A DNA stretch of 64,000 nt, taken from positions 103,776,314 to 103,840,313 of the forward strand of contig OY755042.1 in NCBI GenBank assembly GCA_963576565.1. Reading direction: 5' to 3'. The translations under genes were made by a program, and so were the position numbers. Below the pieces are notes generated by a model. That model worked only from the letters and a program-made list of their open reading frames with translations, was not told the origin of the DNA and searched no databases. The stretch is from Aspidapion aeneum (Eukaryota > Arthropoda > Insecta > Coleoptera > Brentidae). Shown in pieces: positions 1 through 13,400 of this stretch; positions within the stretch are counted from its first letter, which is position 1, and every line of letters begins with the position of its first letter.

Positions 1-3000
1 AATATGACAGTGGTAGATAGTTCGACAGGTTCATTAAGTAGTTCTACTGATTCTGGATATTGATCATTTGATTGAGCTGTTCTAAAACATATGAAAACTG
101 ACTTATTGCAATTTAACAAGAGTTTGTTGCCTCCAAACCACCTCTCTGTCCTCTCAAGACCCTGATTTGCCTTTAGAAAAAGTTCTTCAAGTGTCTTTGC
201 CCATGTGAGTTCATTTGTGTCATCTGCATAGTTGATTACACTTGTTGATTCATCAACTACAGCTTGAGGTAGGTCATTAATGTATACTAGAAACAGAAAA
301 GGTCCTAATATGCTGCCTTGTGGAATTCCCAAGTTTATGTTTATGGCTTCTGAAAATGTCTTGCATCCCTCCATTTCCAGGCAAACCTTTTGAGACCGCT
401 CAGACAAATATGACTCTATCCAGCAGAAGGCTGGACCTTGTATTCCATAAAGTTCCATTTTTCTCAAAAGTATGTTATGATCAAGGCTATCAAAGGCCTT
501 TGAGAGATCTAAGAAAGCTCCCAAGGTTTTTGATTTATTTTCAAAGTTTTCCAATATTTTCACTATAAAGTCATATGTTGCAGTCTCAACCGATCTGCCC
601 TTAAAAAACCCATGCTGGGTGTTACTGAGTAGGTTTCGTGAGGTGAAAAATTTTTGAAGCCTAGTGAGCATGACATTTTCAAAGATCTTTGAAAAAGATG
701 GAAGGAGGCTTATTGGCCGATAGTTTTCTATTTTTGAAGGGTCACCTTTTTTGTGGAGTGGCTTAACAATAGCTAATTTTAGATTTTTTGGAAAAATTCC
801 ATATTTTAAAGAGTTGTTGACTATGATGGAAAGAGGAAAGCTAATCTCTGATGCAACAAATTTAATAAGGTTGGTTGAGACCTCATCATACCCAGAACTG
901 TGTTTGTTTTTTAAATTTTTGATAATATCAAGAATTTCTGTATTAGAGACTGGAGACAAATACATGCACTCTGAACTGGGGTTTAGGTCAATGTGAAAGT
1001 GGTCCACGGGTTTAATTTTTTTAATAGCATTTGAAGCTGCCATTGCCATAAATTCATTGATTTCTTCACAAAGAGTTTGGGGATCGCCTTGGAGGCCCAC
1101 TGTATTAGATTTTGAGCTACCACCTCTGATCTCTTTTACAATTTCCCAGGAAGATTTTGTTTTGTTGTCGGAAGCTTCCAACTTCCTCTGATAATAAGAT
1201 TTTTTTGACTCTGTTAGGAGAAAGTTGTACCTGCGTTTTTCAGCCCGGTATTCATCCCTATATTGGTTATTATTTACACTCATTGTATACAAAATGTCAA
1301 GTCTTTGTTTACAAGCTGTCAACTCAGGTGTGTTTGACCATTTTTTTTTGTTATTTTTTCGTGGGATGAACTCTTTCATCGGAAAACATTGTTCAAAAAT
1401 AGTTTTAAAGATTCTAGAGAATGATTCCCACTGCATATTTATGTCAGACACACTACACCCAGCTATCTCACCCCAGTTTGCCTCTCCCAGCAAAAATTTA
1501 AAGAGTTCTTTGCTTTCCTGATTAAAGATTCTTTTAATTTTAGGTATGGTTTGCTTGGGTCCAGCTTCAAATGTCAGGAGCTGGGCAGTGTGATCAGATG
1601 TGTGAGGGTTAAAAACCTGAGATGAGAAAACCTCGAGATTTGTGTATATATTATCAATGCACGACTTTTTGACACCATCTATACGTGTGTATTCTGTTAT
1701 AGAGGGAGTTATATTAAAAGGGCTAAGAAAGTTCTTAAAAATACCTGGCCATCTCGCATCCTGCAACAGGATATCTAGATTAAAATCGCCTGCTAAAAAA
1801 ATTATAGATTCCTTATCAACTAGATCACAGAGAATTTGATCAAGTTTATTTATTAGTTCTTGAGGTTCTATAGTCCTATAGATTGATATAATGACTACTT
1901 TCCTTTTGGCAATAAACACCTCTGCAGCAGCACACTCAAAGATAGATCTTTCTGATAATCTAGTAATGTCATCTCTAGCTCTGGCAACAAGGGTGTCTTT
2001 TATGTAGACAGCTGCACCTCCATGCTCATTTGCATTTCTACAATAAGCTGATACAAGCTTTAAGTTTTTTAGGTTATAGCTTTTCAACTGCTCCTCCGTT
2101 TGCCAGTGTTCGGTTATGCAAAATGCAAAACAGTCTTGGTGGTCTTCTACAACTGCATTTATTGCATCAATACTTGTGCTTATACATTGAGCATTCAAGT
2201 GGATTATGCTCCATTTTGATTGTGAACCACACTCCCCCAAGTTCTTCTGGAGGAATGTCTCTGGAGGTTGAGAAAATGGTTAATAATCACTTTACTGGGC
2301 CACAGCTCTTGACACATAAGATGTGGTTTTTGTGATTCTATGCAACTAATTTTAAATGAACTTTTGTACTTGTCAGTTCGAGGGATCATTTTTTCACAGA
2401 TTACTCCATTATCAAGATTTTTTTCCTTTAGATACTCCAGAATATTTTGCACTCCCATTTTTGGGTCAAAACCAGACACAAAAATCGCTGTTTTCCTTTC
2501 AGCCACATTTAGGCATGTTGTGGTGGTATTAGTACCCCTAAGGGGCTGAGGTCGGTTTCCCTTTTGTGGTGGTCGTCTTGTTTGGTTGTTTGTGATGGTT
2601 CTATGGTTGATTTCCATCACCGGGCCAGAACCAAGACCGCCTCTGTTTCCAGATCGCCTTTTTGAATGAGCGACTCTCCAATCACCATTTTGGCTAATTG
2701 TTTCCTGATGTTCCACAACTTCTGTGATATTTTGTTGAGAATTAGGATTTTCAATATTTTTTTCACAAAAAGTGAGGTTATGGTTGATTTCTTCTCCATA
2801 ACTTTGATTTTTCGTAGGCTCTTGGCCACTAGTTTTCCTTGCACTCCTGGGTGCACTCCTCTTATTGCTTTTATTTTCTTCTACGTTTAATGTTTGTTGA
2901 GGGTTAACATTATCAAAAATAGATATAACCTCTTTATTTGATTGTATTAGGTTTTGCAATTTAGTTTCAACTATGTTTTTCATGTCCTCAAAACCAGCAC

Positions 3001-3183
3001 TGATTTTTTTAGTGAGCGATTTCTCCAATTTATCCGATTCACTTTTGATTCCCTTGGTAAAATTTTCTTCTAGAGAAAAAAGCTTTTCTTCTAATTTTTT
3101 GATCATAGAAAGCAAGCTTTCAGTTTCAGCCAACACACCTACATTTTTGTCTTGGTTTTTGTTAAGTGCAGAAGTTTTGCACT
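1..3183 (-). mobile_element. Non-LTR retrotransposon (LINE), ORF1 plus ORF2, runs off left edge
   Basis: Read on the minus strand this is one LINE. ORF1 lies at about 2204-3136. ORF2 follows from about 2220 and continues past position 1. ORF2 begins with an apurinic-type endonuclease (a GDFN motif near 1785) followed by a reverse transcriptase: NYRPISLLPSFSKIFE near 680, GIPQGSILGPFLF near 310 and the catalytic YADD near 230. I saw no stop in the stretches of ORF2 that I checked. The 5' end is truncated at about 3183, where it joins an unrelated LINE endonuclease in the same orientation, so this element inserted into the older one. The 3' end lies outside the window. The family looks Jockey/CR1-like, but a clade assignment needs a phylogeny. 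Confidence 0.88.
2204..3136 (-). CDS. LINE ORF1 protein (nucleic-acid-binding, gag-like)
   Basis: The open frame is 310 codons and is 5'-truncated, because the same frame continues upstream to the junction near 3183. The N-terminal third is a predicted coiled coil rich in K, E and L (SLLSMIKKLEEKLFSLEEN). It is followed by a basic, low-complexity linker rich in N, R and G, then a globular C-terminal part (TAIFVSGFDPKMGVQNILEY) that resembles the RRM-like domain of LINE ORF1 proteins. Such proteins coat element RNA. The downstream ORF2 endonuclease starts around this ORF's end in another frame, which is the normal LINE arrangement. Confidence 0.75.
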   Translation of the reverse strand: MLAETESLLSMIKKLEEKLFSLEENFTKGIKSESDKLEKSLTKKISAGFEDMKNIVETKLQNLIQSNKEVISIFDNVNPQQTLNVEENKSNKRSAPRSARKTSGQEPTKNQSYGEEINHNLTFCEKNIENPNSQQNITEVVEHQETISQNGDWRVAHSKRRSGNRGGLGSGPVMEINHRTITNNQTRRPPQKGNRPQPLRGTNTTTTCLNVAERKTAIFVSGFDPKMGVQNILEYLKEKNLDNGVICEKMIPRTDKYKSSFKISCIESQKPHLMCQELWPSKVIINHFLNLQRHSSRRTWGSVVHNQNGA

Positions 3184-4060
3184 CAATACGGGTAGGTTCA
3201 TCGACAAGCTGCGTTAGACCACAACTTATGGCAAAAGCTTCTGCTTCCCTGCCTTCATTATCTGTTTTGTTGTGGTGTTTTAGCCAGGGTATATTGTGGA
3301 CGTTGAAATCTCCTAAAAAAAAACAGTTTCAGCATGTGGATAGTCAGACTGTATACTATCACAGTTTTCGGATAATGTCGCGAAAAAGTTTTGGTACTCG
3401 GTGTTACTTGGCGGTCGGTAGAGGCAGCAGATAAACTTGGTCGATGACTTTGAGGTGAATTTCAGCCATATGATATCGAGGTTCGCTGGTTCTAGCTTCT
3501 CCTCTCGATGACATGAAAGGTCATTTTTAATGTACACACAGATCCCAAAAATATGTCGAAATCGGTGGTGTAGGTCATAGCAGGGATAAAGATAGCTCAC
3601 AATAGGTGTTGCAGAACTGATTTTAGTTTCAGTGAGAACAAGGATGTCAGGTCTTTGTTCTTCAAGATGTTGGTGAACTGAATTCATGTTGGTACTTAAT
3701 CCTCTTATATTGCTAAAATCAATTCTGAGTTGAGTTTTTGGTCTTCTTTTAATATCTTTGCATGAAGGACCCCCAGGATCACCCGACGCCCGGAGATCCG
3801 AGTGGTCGGGTATTTTACCTCCGGAATATTTTGATCCTGGAGGCGCCATCATGCTATCTGTTACTCATTGTTGGAACCGGACTGCCAGCGCAGTAGCGGA
3901 ACGTGGTGATACCACTTAGCGCTACTCAGTTCTGGCATGGTGGTATCTCACCGGTCGACGCCCAATGAGTAAAAGCGTCTACCACCTACAGGCCAGGATC
4001 AACGCTATTAGCGTTTTTACCCACCTTCAGACGTGAGCGTCAATCAGCGGAATTTTTAAG
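3184..4060 (-). mobile_element. Older LINE fragment: 5' region and truncated endonuclease
   Basis: On the minus strand 3852-3184 encodes an endonuclease/exonuclease/phosphatase domain of LINE ORF2: NIRGLSTNMNSVHQHLEEQ, then DILVLTETKIS (catalytic E), then LGDFNVHNIPW and LVDEPTRI. The frame is broken once at a run of nine A (plus strand, about 3316-3324), where one base would restore it. The domain stops abruptly at about 3184, where the second LINE begins. Reverse transcriptase is missing. The 3853-4060 stretch upstream is probably this element's 5' leader. It is a dead copy. Confidence 0.75.
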
Positions 4061-4074
4061 CCGTAAATTTTGAA

Positions 4075-4300
4075 ATCAAATAAGTTTTCGTGGCTAATCG
4101 GATAAAATCGGGTAAAAAGAAGTTTTTGCCTCTCTCATATTTTTCCGTGGGTAGCTCAAAAGCTAAACCTCACGGGGGTCCAAAATCTAATGGGCACCTA
4201 ATAAGTGTTCGGTTCGGTTCGGTTCGGTTAACTGTTTCGTCCCTATGGCACTCCTTAGAACACTGCTTAGTCAATATGACACCCTTGCAAAGTTAATCAG
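4075..4300 (+). repeat. Dispersed repeat, second copy split at 55.6/56.7 kb; contains (TTCGG)n
   Basis: The segment from 'cgtggctaatcgg' to 'cccttgcaaagtt' recurs at 55612-55677 and 56631-56730, where a 950-bp inverted-repeat element interrupts it. The present copy carries a short TTCGG array at about 4208-4230, absent at the matching site of the other copy. It lies in the region between the LINEs and the last visible MCM9 exon. I see no coding potential. Confidence 0.7.
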
Positions 4301-4471
4301 CCCATTAATGTTTGTTGTGTTTTTGTTGAAAAAGAAAGTGGCAAAGTAGTGAAGCGAAAACTGTGAGCAACGTTTAAAAACATTTGAAGTCAAATAGTTA
4401 GAAAAAAGATAGGTTTCATTTCAAAGTTTATAATGTGTTTTTAGCACAACACACCACTGGTGTATACTAAC

Positions 4472-7400
4472 CATTACGGCAGTGACAGTCAACCCGGCAG
4501 CAGTTGATCCAACGCCGGTGGTCAACACCGATCTTCGAACAATCTTCGAAGCAAATCGAAGCATTTCCGATTTGCCGGTACCCGGGTCGCCCACAAGAAG
4601 AATATGAGATTCGGCACGTGTCTGAATACCCGTTGATGAACTAGGATCCTGAGCGTTGTGAGTACCACCTGCGAGTACCATTGCAATCGCTAGTTTTACC
4701 AAGTGCAATCCATAAAGCTGAAACCATAGAAAAATATCTTATTAAAGAAGAGCAAATCAAATATAAACCGGAATTAAATTGTTTCAAAATTTTTATTGGT
4801 ACAGTAAATAAAAGTTTGAATACATATTATTTTTCTAAATAATCTTTTATTATGTATGCTTTTTTCCTACTGGATCGATTGTTTTTCGACTCCTTCATCA
4901 AAAAATGAAACTGGTCATGTTAGTAACCAATTGCACGAACGTTTCTATTTGGTATTTGTATTCGTGTGCGCACGCAGCCCCGAATAAGGTGAGGAGTAAT
5001 AGTCTATCTTAATACAATATTATTTGGGAACTAGCACAAGTAAAAGATATCAGTTCGTGGAATTAAAAGGTAGCAGGTCTACTATTTATATAAGTTCTTC
5101 TGGTGTGCCCCAAGGGTCCAATCTCGGACCACTTCTTTTTATTATTGCCTTCAACAAAAATATTTCTAAGGTAAAAAATGTGGAATCATTGGCATTTGCC
5201 GATGATTTTAAATTATTTGTGGAGATTTTCTCATTGGAGGATTCTGAAACACTCCAAAGTGAATTTCAAGACACAGCTCTATATTGCCAGGAAAATGGTT
5301 TTAACTTAAATTTGGGTAAATGCTTTTGTTTGTCATTTAGTCGTAACAAAAACTTAATCGAATTTGATTATACAATAAATAATGAGAACCTAGAGCGTGT
5401 ATCTGAACAAAAAGACCTAGGTGTACCTTCGATGCTAATCTTTCATTTTCATCACATATTAATTAAAGTTGCTGGGTTTATTTGTAGAAATACTAAAAGT
5501 TTTAACATAGACGTAAGCATATACTTATTTGACAGTCTGGTATTACCAATACTGGAATATGGAAGTGTTATCTGGTCCCCCCAATATGACATTTGGATTG
5601 GTATGATTGAGGGAGTTCAGCGAAAATGTTTAAAAGCCATGCACTTTAGAAAGTTTGGGATTTATCCACAAAGAGGTTGTGACAACAACATCTTATTAAA
5701 AATGTTTGATAGATTATCACTAAACCAAAGAAGAACTAAATTTTTTTTTAACAACAATGTATAGAATTCTCAAAGGGGATGTTGATTGTCCTAATATAGT
5801 TGAACAACTTCCATTTGCCATAAATCGAATCAATTCAAGGTCAAAAAATAAGTTTTATTTAGCTTATCCACGAACAAATCTATTTAAAAGCTCTCCTGTC
5901 TACAATTTATGCAACTAGCTATAAGAAATTCAAAAAAATTATAGATCAAAAATTGCGCATCAGTTAATCAATAAGTAATTATGTAATTTGATTTATTTGT
6001 TATTTATTATCTGTAGAAGTGATGTATTGTATAAAATCTTTTTTTTTTAAATGTAAGTAAGTATCTGTAATTGGCTTTTTGCTGTCAAACTGTGTATGTA
6101 ATTTTGGTGTTGCTTGATTTTTACTTACCTCAGGAGCGAAAGATCTTATAATAACATTTCTACCGATGAGAGGTTCTGTCTTATATTTCTCCCAAAAATC
6201 CTTAAAAGATTCTCGTATTTCGTCAGATATTTGCACTGCAGTTCCAGTGTTATTGTTTACTTGGACGTGATTAGCTTTTAGGGCTATGTCTATTTTCATT
6301 TCTTCGCCTTTAGAGAATTCTGACCATCTTCGTTCTAATATTCCACTAAAACAAATTATGGTTTTATTATTAAATACTGATTATAAAAAAAATTCCAGAA
6401 GAAATTTATCAATTATACGCAAATAGTTTAACCGGAATTTTCGATTTTCTGTTCCAACCGTTTTCGAAATATTCCGCATCGAAATTGGAAATGGTCGTTT
6501 TTGAACTGTCAATATGTCAAAAATGGTTAGACTTAAGTATAGGACATTGTACATGAACTAGGTCTAAAGAATCCAAAAAATAAATAATAAACAGGGGGTT
6601 GCATTTAAAATAAGAAAGTTGGTATATATATTAGCTCACACATATACTATACTATAGTAGTGTGAGCTATGGTGATCCTAATTTTTTCGAGAAAAAAAAA
6701 GTTGCTCCGATTTCAAAAATTTTTATATATCTTTGCGTTTCAGATGATTTTGAAACTTTTTTGTTGCGCCGTCTGTCTGTCTGTCTGTCTGTATGTCTGT
6801 CTGTCTGTATGTCTGTCTGTCTGTATGTCTGTCTGTCTGTCTGTGTGTCTGTATGTCTGTCTGTAACGACCAACGCGCATAACTCAAAAACCGCTTGGCC
6901 GATTTTAATGAAATTTGGTACCTAGGCTGGGTTTTGGGTCGAGATGGTCCCATTTAAAAATGAACAAAATCCACCGAACACAAGCCCCATAAAAGGGTGG
7001 GGGTAGATTTCAAAAATTAGAGTTTATGAAAAAATATGGCGTGTGTGATATCAAACGAAAGGTAATTGAGTCTGGAGTTAAACAAAATACATTTTAGTTT
7101 ATTTGAAAAAAAGGGGGGGGGGGTAAATTTCAAAAATTAGTGTTTAAGTGGAAATATGGCGTGTGTGATATCAAACGAAAGGTAATTGAGTCTGGAGTTA
7201 AATAAAATACATTTTAGTTTATTTTAAAAAAAGGGGGGGGGGTAAATTTCAAAAATTAGTGTTTAAGTGGAAATATGGCGTGTGTGATATCAAACGAAAG
7301 GTAATTGAGTCTGGAGTTAAACAAAATACATTTTAGTTTTAAAAAAAAGGGTGGGGGTAGATTTGAAAAATTAGAGTTTAAGTCAAAACATGTCTTGTGT

Positions 7401-10400
7401 GGTATCAAACGAAAGGTAATTGAGTCTGGAGTTCAATAAAACATACTTCAGTTTTTAGTTATATTAGCTTTCACGTAGATACACTATAACTATAGTACCC
7501 AGTGTGAGCTTAGGTGCCCATAGATTGGCAGAGTATTTTTTTAAATGCGCATTTAAAAATACAAATCGACGTGTTCAAGCGGTTTTCCCAACACGCCCTC
7601 ATTTATTCCATTTGGCTGTTCCAGACTGTATACAGGGTGTCCCAGATAAAAACAACTACATGGGGATTTCGGAAACGGTAAGATATACGAGTTTGTTTAA
7701 ATGAGAAAAAAGTTGCGCTATTCTAAGCCCAATCAGGTGCTGTATCAATATTAAAGATATCTACAGGGGTTACTAAAATATCAAGCAAAAACTAAAAATT
7801 GTGTTTTTTGAAAAATTGAAATATCGCCGCCGTCTTGCAAACAAATTTAATGAAATTTGGTAGTTTTGTATAAGCAACTACGGCCAATCGAATGACGTTA
7901 ACAAATTTTTTCTAGGCCTTCTAGTTTTTTTGAAACCATAGCCAACTTTGTTATTTCTTATGACCACCATACTGAATTTATACGTCAATAAATAGAGCAT
8001 TAAAAGAGCTTTTCAGCCTATCTTTGAATGACGGAAAATGTAAATTTATTTAAAAAACTGTTTTTTACTTGGTTGGCTGTGAAACAAAGGTCGTAGTTGC
8101 GTTTGTTGTCATACCTACGTAACTATCTGTCAAAACTTTGTCATTTATTTGATTTATATGCAAATCTTTAAGGCCCTTATTTTTTAATTTTTCTCTGGCT
8201 AATAAATAATACAATTTCTTAAAATCTATCTTTTATTTCTGAAACAAAAGTTTGCATTTATTATGTAATTTAAAATAAAACTAAAAATATCTGTTGCGAT
8301 AACAAAGCATTGAATTAAATAAGCAAATGTTCGAAAATTCCACCGTTGTTATTCATGCAAATCCTGCATCGATGAATGAAGTTTTTTTGATTTATTTGAA
8401 CATATTTGAAATGTTTTTTTGGATTCGGAAAGTTTTGAAAGTTTTTTAAAATATTGGAAACTTTCAGAATTTTAAGTATACGAATTTTACAGCATACCAA
8501 ATAGTAACATTTTCGCCGGGTTTGCAAGTATCCACTAGGTCATCTTCCAAGATGACAATCATGTGATTCGGGGTGCTACCGATACCGGGCTTGGAAAGGT
8601 CTTCTTGTAGTTTTATTTCTTGATAATCCTTACAATTATAAGGATCGAGCTCGCCGAAGGTAATTATGTGTTTGCTGCCACAACCTTCTGGATTTGTACA
8701 CCTGTACAAAAATGTTTCAGTTAGTTGTTGTAAAATATTTCATATGGAAGGATGCAAGACATTTTCAGAAGCCATAAACATAAACTCGGAAATGCCACAA
8801 GGCAGCGAGTTTGCGAAACGGCTTAGGTAATAGCTGAGTATTTTGAATTTTTTGAATGATATCCGAAAAACACTCTTCTTGGACCCTTTTAACTAAAACA
8901 AGTAGAGCCTTGTGTAGTTCAAAAGCGGAAAAAACGCCGGATAAAGGGTCAACTGAGGGTTTTCGATTGTGAATAAGTCTTAGAAAATGACAAATGATTT
9001 TTTGAATGGTATTTAAATTGGATATTTTATCGATTAATCTATCAAAAAAGTTTTGATTTTGAATTTCTGCCGTCAGCACCACTGAATTTTCCGGTTTTTC
9101 TTCTTTGAGAACCTCGTCTGGAACTCCCAAAGAACGTTCGTTTATAAACCTTTGAATTTGCCACTCCGTAGTGGGCAAGGTAATCCATGGAGGGCCGTGA
9201 AACCAAAGAGGGTGATTTATTAAGTTATTGGGCGACAACCCTCTGCTAGCGCAGTCGGCAGGGTTCTCGAGTGAAGTAATGTGATACCATGGGACTTCGG
9301 GGATTGTTTCTTGAATACGACTTACGCGGTTTGCCACAAAGGTCTTCCACTTGTGAGGTGAAGATGTGACCCAATGAAGCGTGACCTGTGAGTCCGAGAA
9401 CGCAAGAATTTCATCAATTACGAGTAATGATGAATAGGTGCGAATAACTAGTTCGAGTAAATCAGCTAATAGAGTAGCTCCAAGTAGTTCCAAACGTGGG
9501 ATTGAAATAGTGTGTAAGGGAGCAACCCTTGACTTGCCCATGACTAGAGCAGTTTTGATAATTTTATTTGGTAATTCGACGCGAACGTATACGCAAGAAG
9601 CGTATCCTAGCTCGGATGCATCGCAGAAACCTAGCAATTGACATCGTTGAATATTATTCGAAAAAATATGTCTAGGTATACAAAGATTCGAAAGAGTGGT
9701 TAATTGATTATTGAATTGATTCCAAAGAGTTTTGATTGGATCGGGGGGTATTTCATCCCAATCAGTTTTGCATAACCAAAGTTTTTGCATAATCACTTTG
9801 GCTAAAAATGAAACAGGCGATAAGAAACCTATAGGATCCCAAATTTTAGCGATAGCCGATAAAATATTCCTTTTGGTGCAAGGTTTTTCACAAGGGGTAC
9901 AAGAATAGGTAAAAGTATCTGTAGAAGGGTGCCACTGAAGGCCCAACACCTTAATCGATGTTGAAGAATCGTCTTCAAAGGTAACAGGGATCTGACAATC
10001 AGCGGGCGACAAATGTGAAAGAAGTTTCGGATTATTTGATGCCCATTTTCTTAATTCAAATTTTCCCGATTTAAGCAACGCTATGAGATCCTTTTGAAGT
10101 GATAAAGCACCTTCTAGAGAGTTAGCTCCACAGCAAATATCGTCTATGAAAATGTTATCCAAAAGGACCTGGGATGCTTCAGGATAATTCTTAGCCTCCA
10201 GGATGGCTAGTTCTAATAGCTAAATAGGGACTTGAACTAACACCAAACGTCACTGTATTAAGCCTGTATTCCTGCAGGGGTTCATTGGGATCAAATCGCC
10301 AAAGTAGCCTTTGGTAGTCCCGATGAATTGGATTAATTTGAATTTGTAAAAAGTGCTGTTTTATATCAGTCAAAAATACGATAGAATAAAATCTGAATTT

Positions 10401-13400
10401 TAATAGAATTTCGGAAATATCGGCTTGTAATTTTGGTCCTATTAAAAGAGTTTCGTTCATGCTTAGGCCTTTCGAACCCTTAATCGAGGGGTTAAAAACC
10501 ACCCGGAGTTTAGTCGTTGATTTGTCAAGATGAAGGACTCCGTGATGTGGTAAATAAGAACATAACTGAGGTCTAGGTTCAGATCTTGGAATTAAAGAAG
10601 AATTATAGAAATTTGAATTTTTTATTAAGCGAGATTCAAGAGACAAAAATTGACGATAGGCCACTGAATATGTGTCTCCTAGGTCAGGAGGGTCAATGTG
10701 ACGAAAAGGCAAATTTACAGTAAATCGGCCCGAAATATCTCTAGTGGTAGTTTTTTGGAAAATCTCTTCACATCTTTTTTCTTCGGGTGAGAGAAACGTT
10801 TTTGACTTAATTGATTCTAGTTCCCAAAATCTGCGAATATTAAAGTCGAGAGACTGCTCACAGGAAGTAAAGTAAGAATTGACTTGAGGTGAAATATTTA
10901 TGTTTTGAGTTTGGCCCATCAAGACCCACCCAAAAACTGTCTCAAAAGCGGAGGGTAGGCCGTGAGGTCCTGGAATTCGTCCTGATTGGACGATTTCTGT
11001 GTAAAGTTGTGCACCTAAGAGTAAGTCAATTGGACCTGGGTTGTAAAATTGGTTATCTGCAAGCTTTAGATTTGAAATATGACTCCAATTGGATGAATCT
11101 ACCTGTACTGAGGGCATATTCGAACAGAGTTTCGGTAAAACGAAGACTTGAATAGAAAAGGTAGGCTCTTGTTGGCCTAGGGCTCGAATAGTGCAAGTAG
11201 AAATGCCGTTAGTGGCCGACGAAGATTGATTTAGTCCCAGAACAGGGATCGAAATTTTGTTTCTTGGCAAGCCTAACCTGTTAAGACAAGCTTCGCTTAT
11301 CAGGTTAGCTTGGCTACCGCTGTCCAGAAGTGCTCGGACAGGTTGGTAGTTACCCCGACTATCCAGTACCTCTAATTTTATAGTCGCTAGAAGCACTGTC
11401 GTCCGGGGCGTCAAGGTGGATAACGAAGAGTATTGATTTGTAGATGTATTTGGATTCGAATTGATTTGAATTGAATTTGAACTGGGTTGAACAAAACTAG
11501 GGTTCTGTTGGCTAAGACTTGAATTTGAATTCTGATACGATAAGGTTGTGCCTGTGCTAGGCACGGCCACTTGATTTGAATTAAAACTTTGATTTAAGTT
11601 CGAATTTTGATTTGAATTTTGGCTTGAATTAACAAAGGATTGACTTGAATTCTGACGGATTGAATCTGTCATTTGCGATAGATGAATAAGACTATGGTGC
11701 CTATGTCGACCTACCCTGCAGTTGTAGGTACTACTGCAGTCGATTACTTGATGATTTGAACGTAAACAGTTGATACATAACGATTGTTGTTTTACATAAG
11801 TAAAACGATCTGAAGGAGATTTGGAAATAAAAACACCACACTGCGATAGTGGATGAAAAGAATTATTGCATAATTTGCACTTATAGGATTGTTGGTTTTG
11901 TCGAAATTGAATATTGGATTGTTTATTTGATACTTGTGAGTCCGTATGCGCTAAAAAATTTGATGGAGGGCTTGATTTGTACTGATTATTTGAATAAGAA
12001 TTATATTTTTGGTTACTAGAATTCGAATAATTTGGTTTTTTCTGTTTTGAAGTCGAAGGTTGCATTTGCGTATTTTGGGGAGATAGCTGTACTGTTTCAA
12101 GAGCACGGCATTGGTTAATAAGAAACTGAATTAGATTTTGATATGTTGGAATCTCGGTAGTACTATACTTTAATTCGAAAGCGGTTCTTGTGGTTTGATC
12201 GATTTTTGATAACAAAATTGAAAATAAACAAAAACACCACGACGTTACTGGAAATTCAAGATTTTCGAGCGCCGCAATATTCTCGGAAAAGGTATCTACC
12301 AAGACTCTAAGATCCTTTGCTGACTGGTTTCCCTTTAAAGAATTTGCATAGTAGATTGAGTTCCAGTAGGTACTGGCTGAAAGTCTTTTATTTTGATAGC
12401 GATCTGTTAATACCTTCCAGGCGATTGCGTAATTACTTGCCGTTAATTTTATAGAACTTAAAATATTAAGTGGTTCGCCCTCAAGGAAGGTTAACAAATG
12501 TTGAAATTTCCTTATATCGGAATAATTAGAGTTTTCGTGAACCAAACAAGAATAAACATCGTAAAAGGTTGGCCACTTTTTTACGTTTCCATTAAAGCAA
12601 GGTACCTTTAAAGGGCCCAGATCATCGCTACGTGAATAGTGTGAAGTTGCGGGGGTAAAATTTGAATGAACTGAATCGGAACATAAACTCGAAAAAAGAA
12701 CTTTAGCTTGGTGGTAGAATAGATCCGTATCTTTCCTAATTTTGTCCTGTACTTCGAATTCATCATCGTCGTCGTCTTTCAAGAGACCTATGATGTCATT
12801 ATGAATGTTTTTAAATTGTTCATAGTGATCATCTAACGATTCGTAAAACGCCTTAAAAATTGGCAAGGAAGAACTATCTGATTTAGCTTTTGTTCCCAAG
12901 TTATACGTTTCCGTAATACGAGATATTGAAACTTTGCGTTGATTCTCAAGCTTTTTTAACGACATATTGTTAATTAAAAAAATAAAAAATATTTAAAAGG
13001 AATAAAACTAACACTTGACCCCTATTGACTTTAATCAGTCCAAAAGAGTCCAACACGCATATATTTTATTATCGATTTCTCGAATAAACGCAAAAACTTA
13101 ACAACAGCTGTTATCCTAGGTCGCGATTTTTCTCCCAAAATAAATGCACACAAAACAACTTGTACCTACTACCGCTTCTCTTATTATTTACAGGTAAATA
13201 CTAATTCTACTAGATGTGTTTGTTTACCTGTTAAATAAGAATAAAGCATTTAACTCACAAGCACTTTTGTTGGTTTGAATAACTATAACATATTATTTAA
13301 ACAAATAACTATTATTTAAACAAATTTCGATTTTTGAATCAAAACAAACGACGTACCAAGTGCCAATTTCGGCTGCAATGAAATGTGGGTGGAGCAACCG

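Larger units (their letters stand above)
8765..12965 (-). mobile_element. BEL/Pao LTR retrotransposon, internal region, 3'-truncated
   Basis: The minus strand carries gag-protease-RT-RNase H of a BEL/Pao element in two open frames, 12965-10191 and 10162-8765. The element stops at about 8762, before integrase, so the pol 3' half and 3' LTR are missing. It sits in the MCM9 intron between exons 14616-14745 and 8498-8701, in the same orientation as MCM9 and only about 60 bp from the exon. The two frames are parts of one polyprotein broken inside reverse transcriptase by a small deletion/frameshift near 10190. The upstream leader and LTR should lie in 12966 to about 14060, but I could not fix LTR borders. 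Confidence 0.9.

Noticed and set aside
4472..4717. Assigning this ATPase exon to MCM8 or MCM2-7
   Set aside because: The linked exons with [22 protein letters not shown] and [10 protein letters not shown] and the short N-terminus fit MCM9 better.
6662..6953. Overlapping ORFs on both strands rich in CLSV or TDRQ
   Set aside because: They are translations of the CTGT/ACAG microsatellite in the repeat element. The same ORFs recur at 41561 and 52852.
10889..11155. Plus-strand 88-codon ORF
   Set aside because: Shadow of the BEL/Pao polyprotein on the opposite strand.
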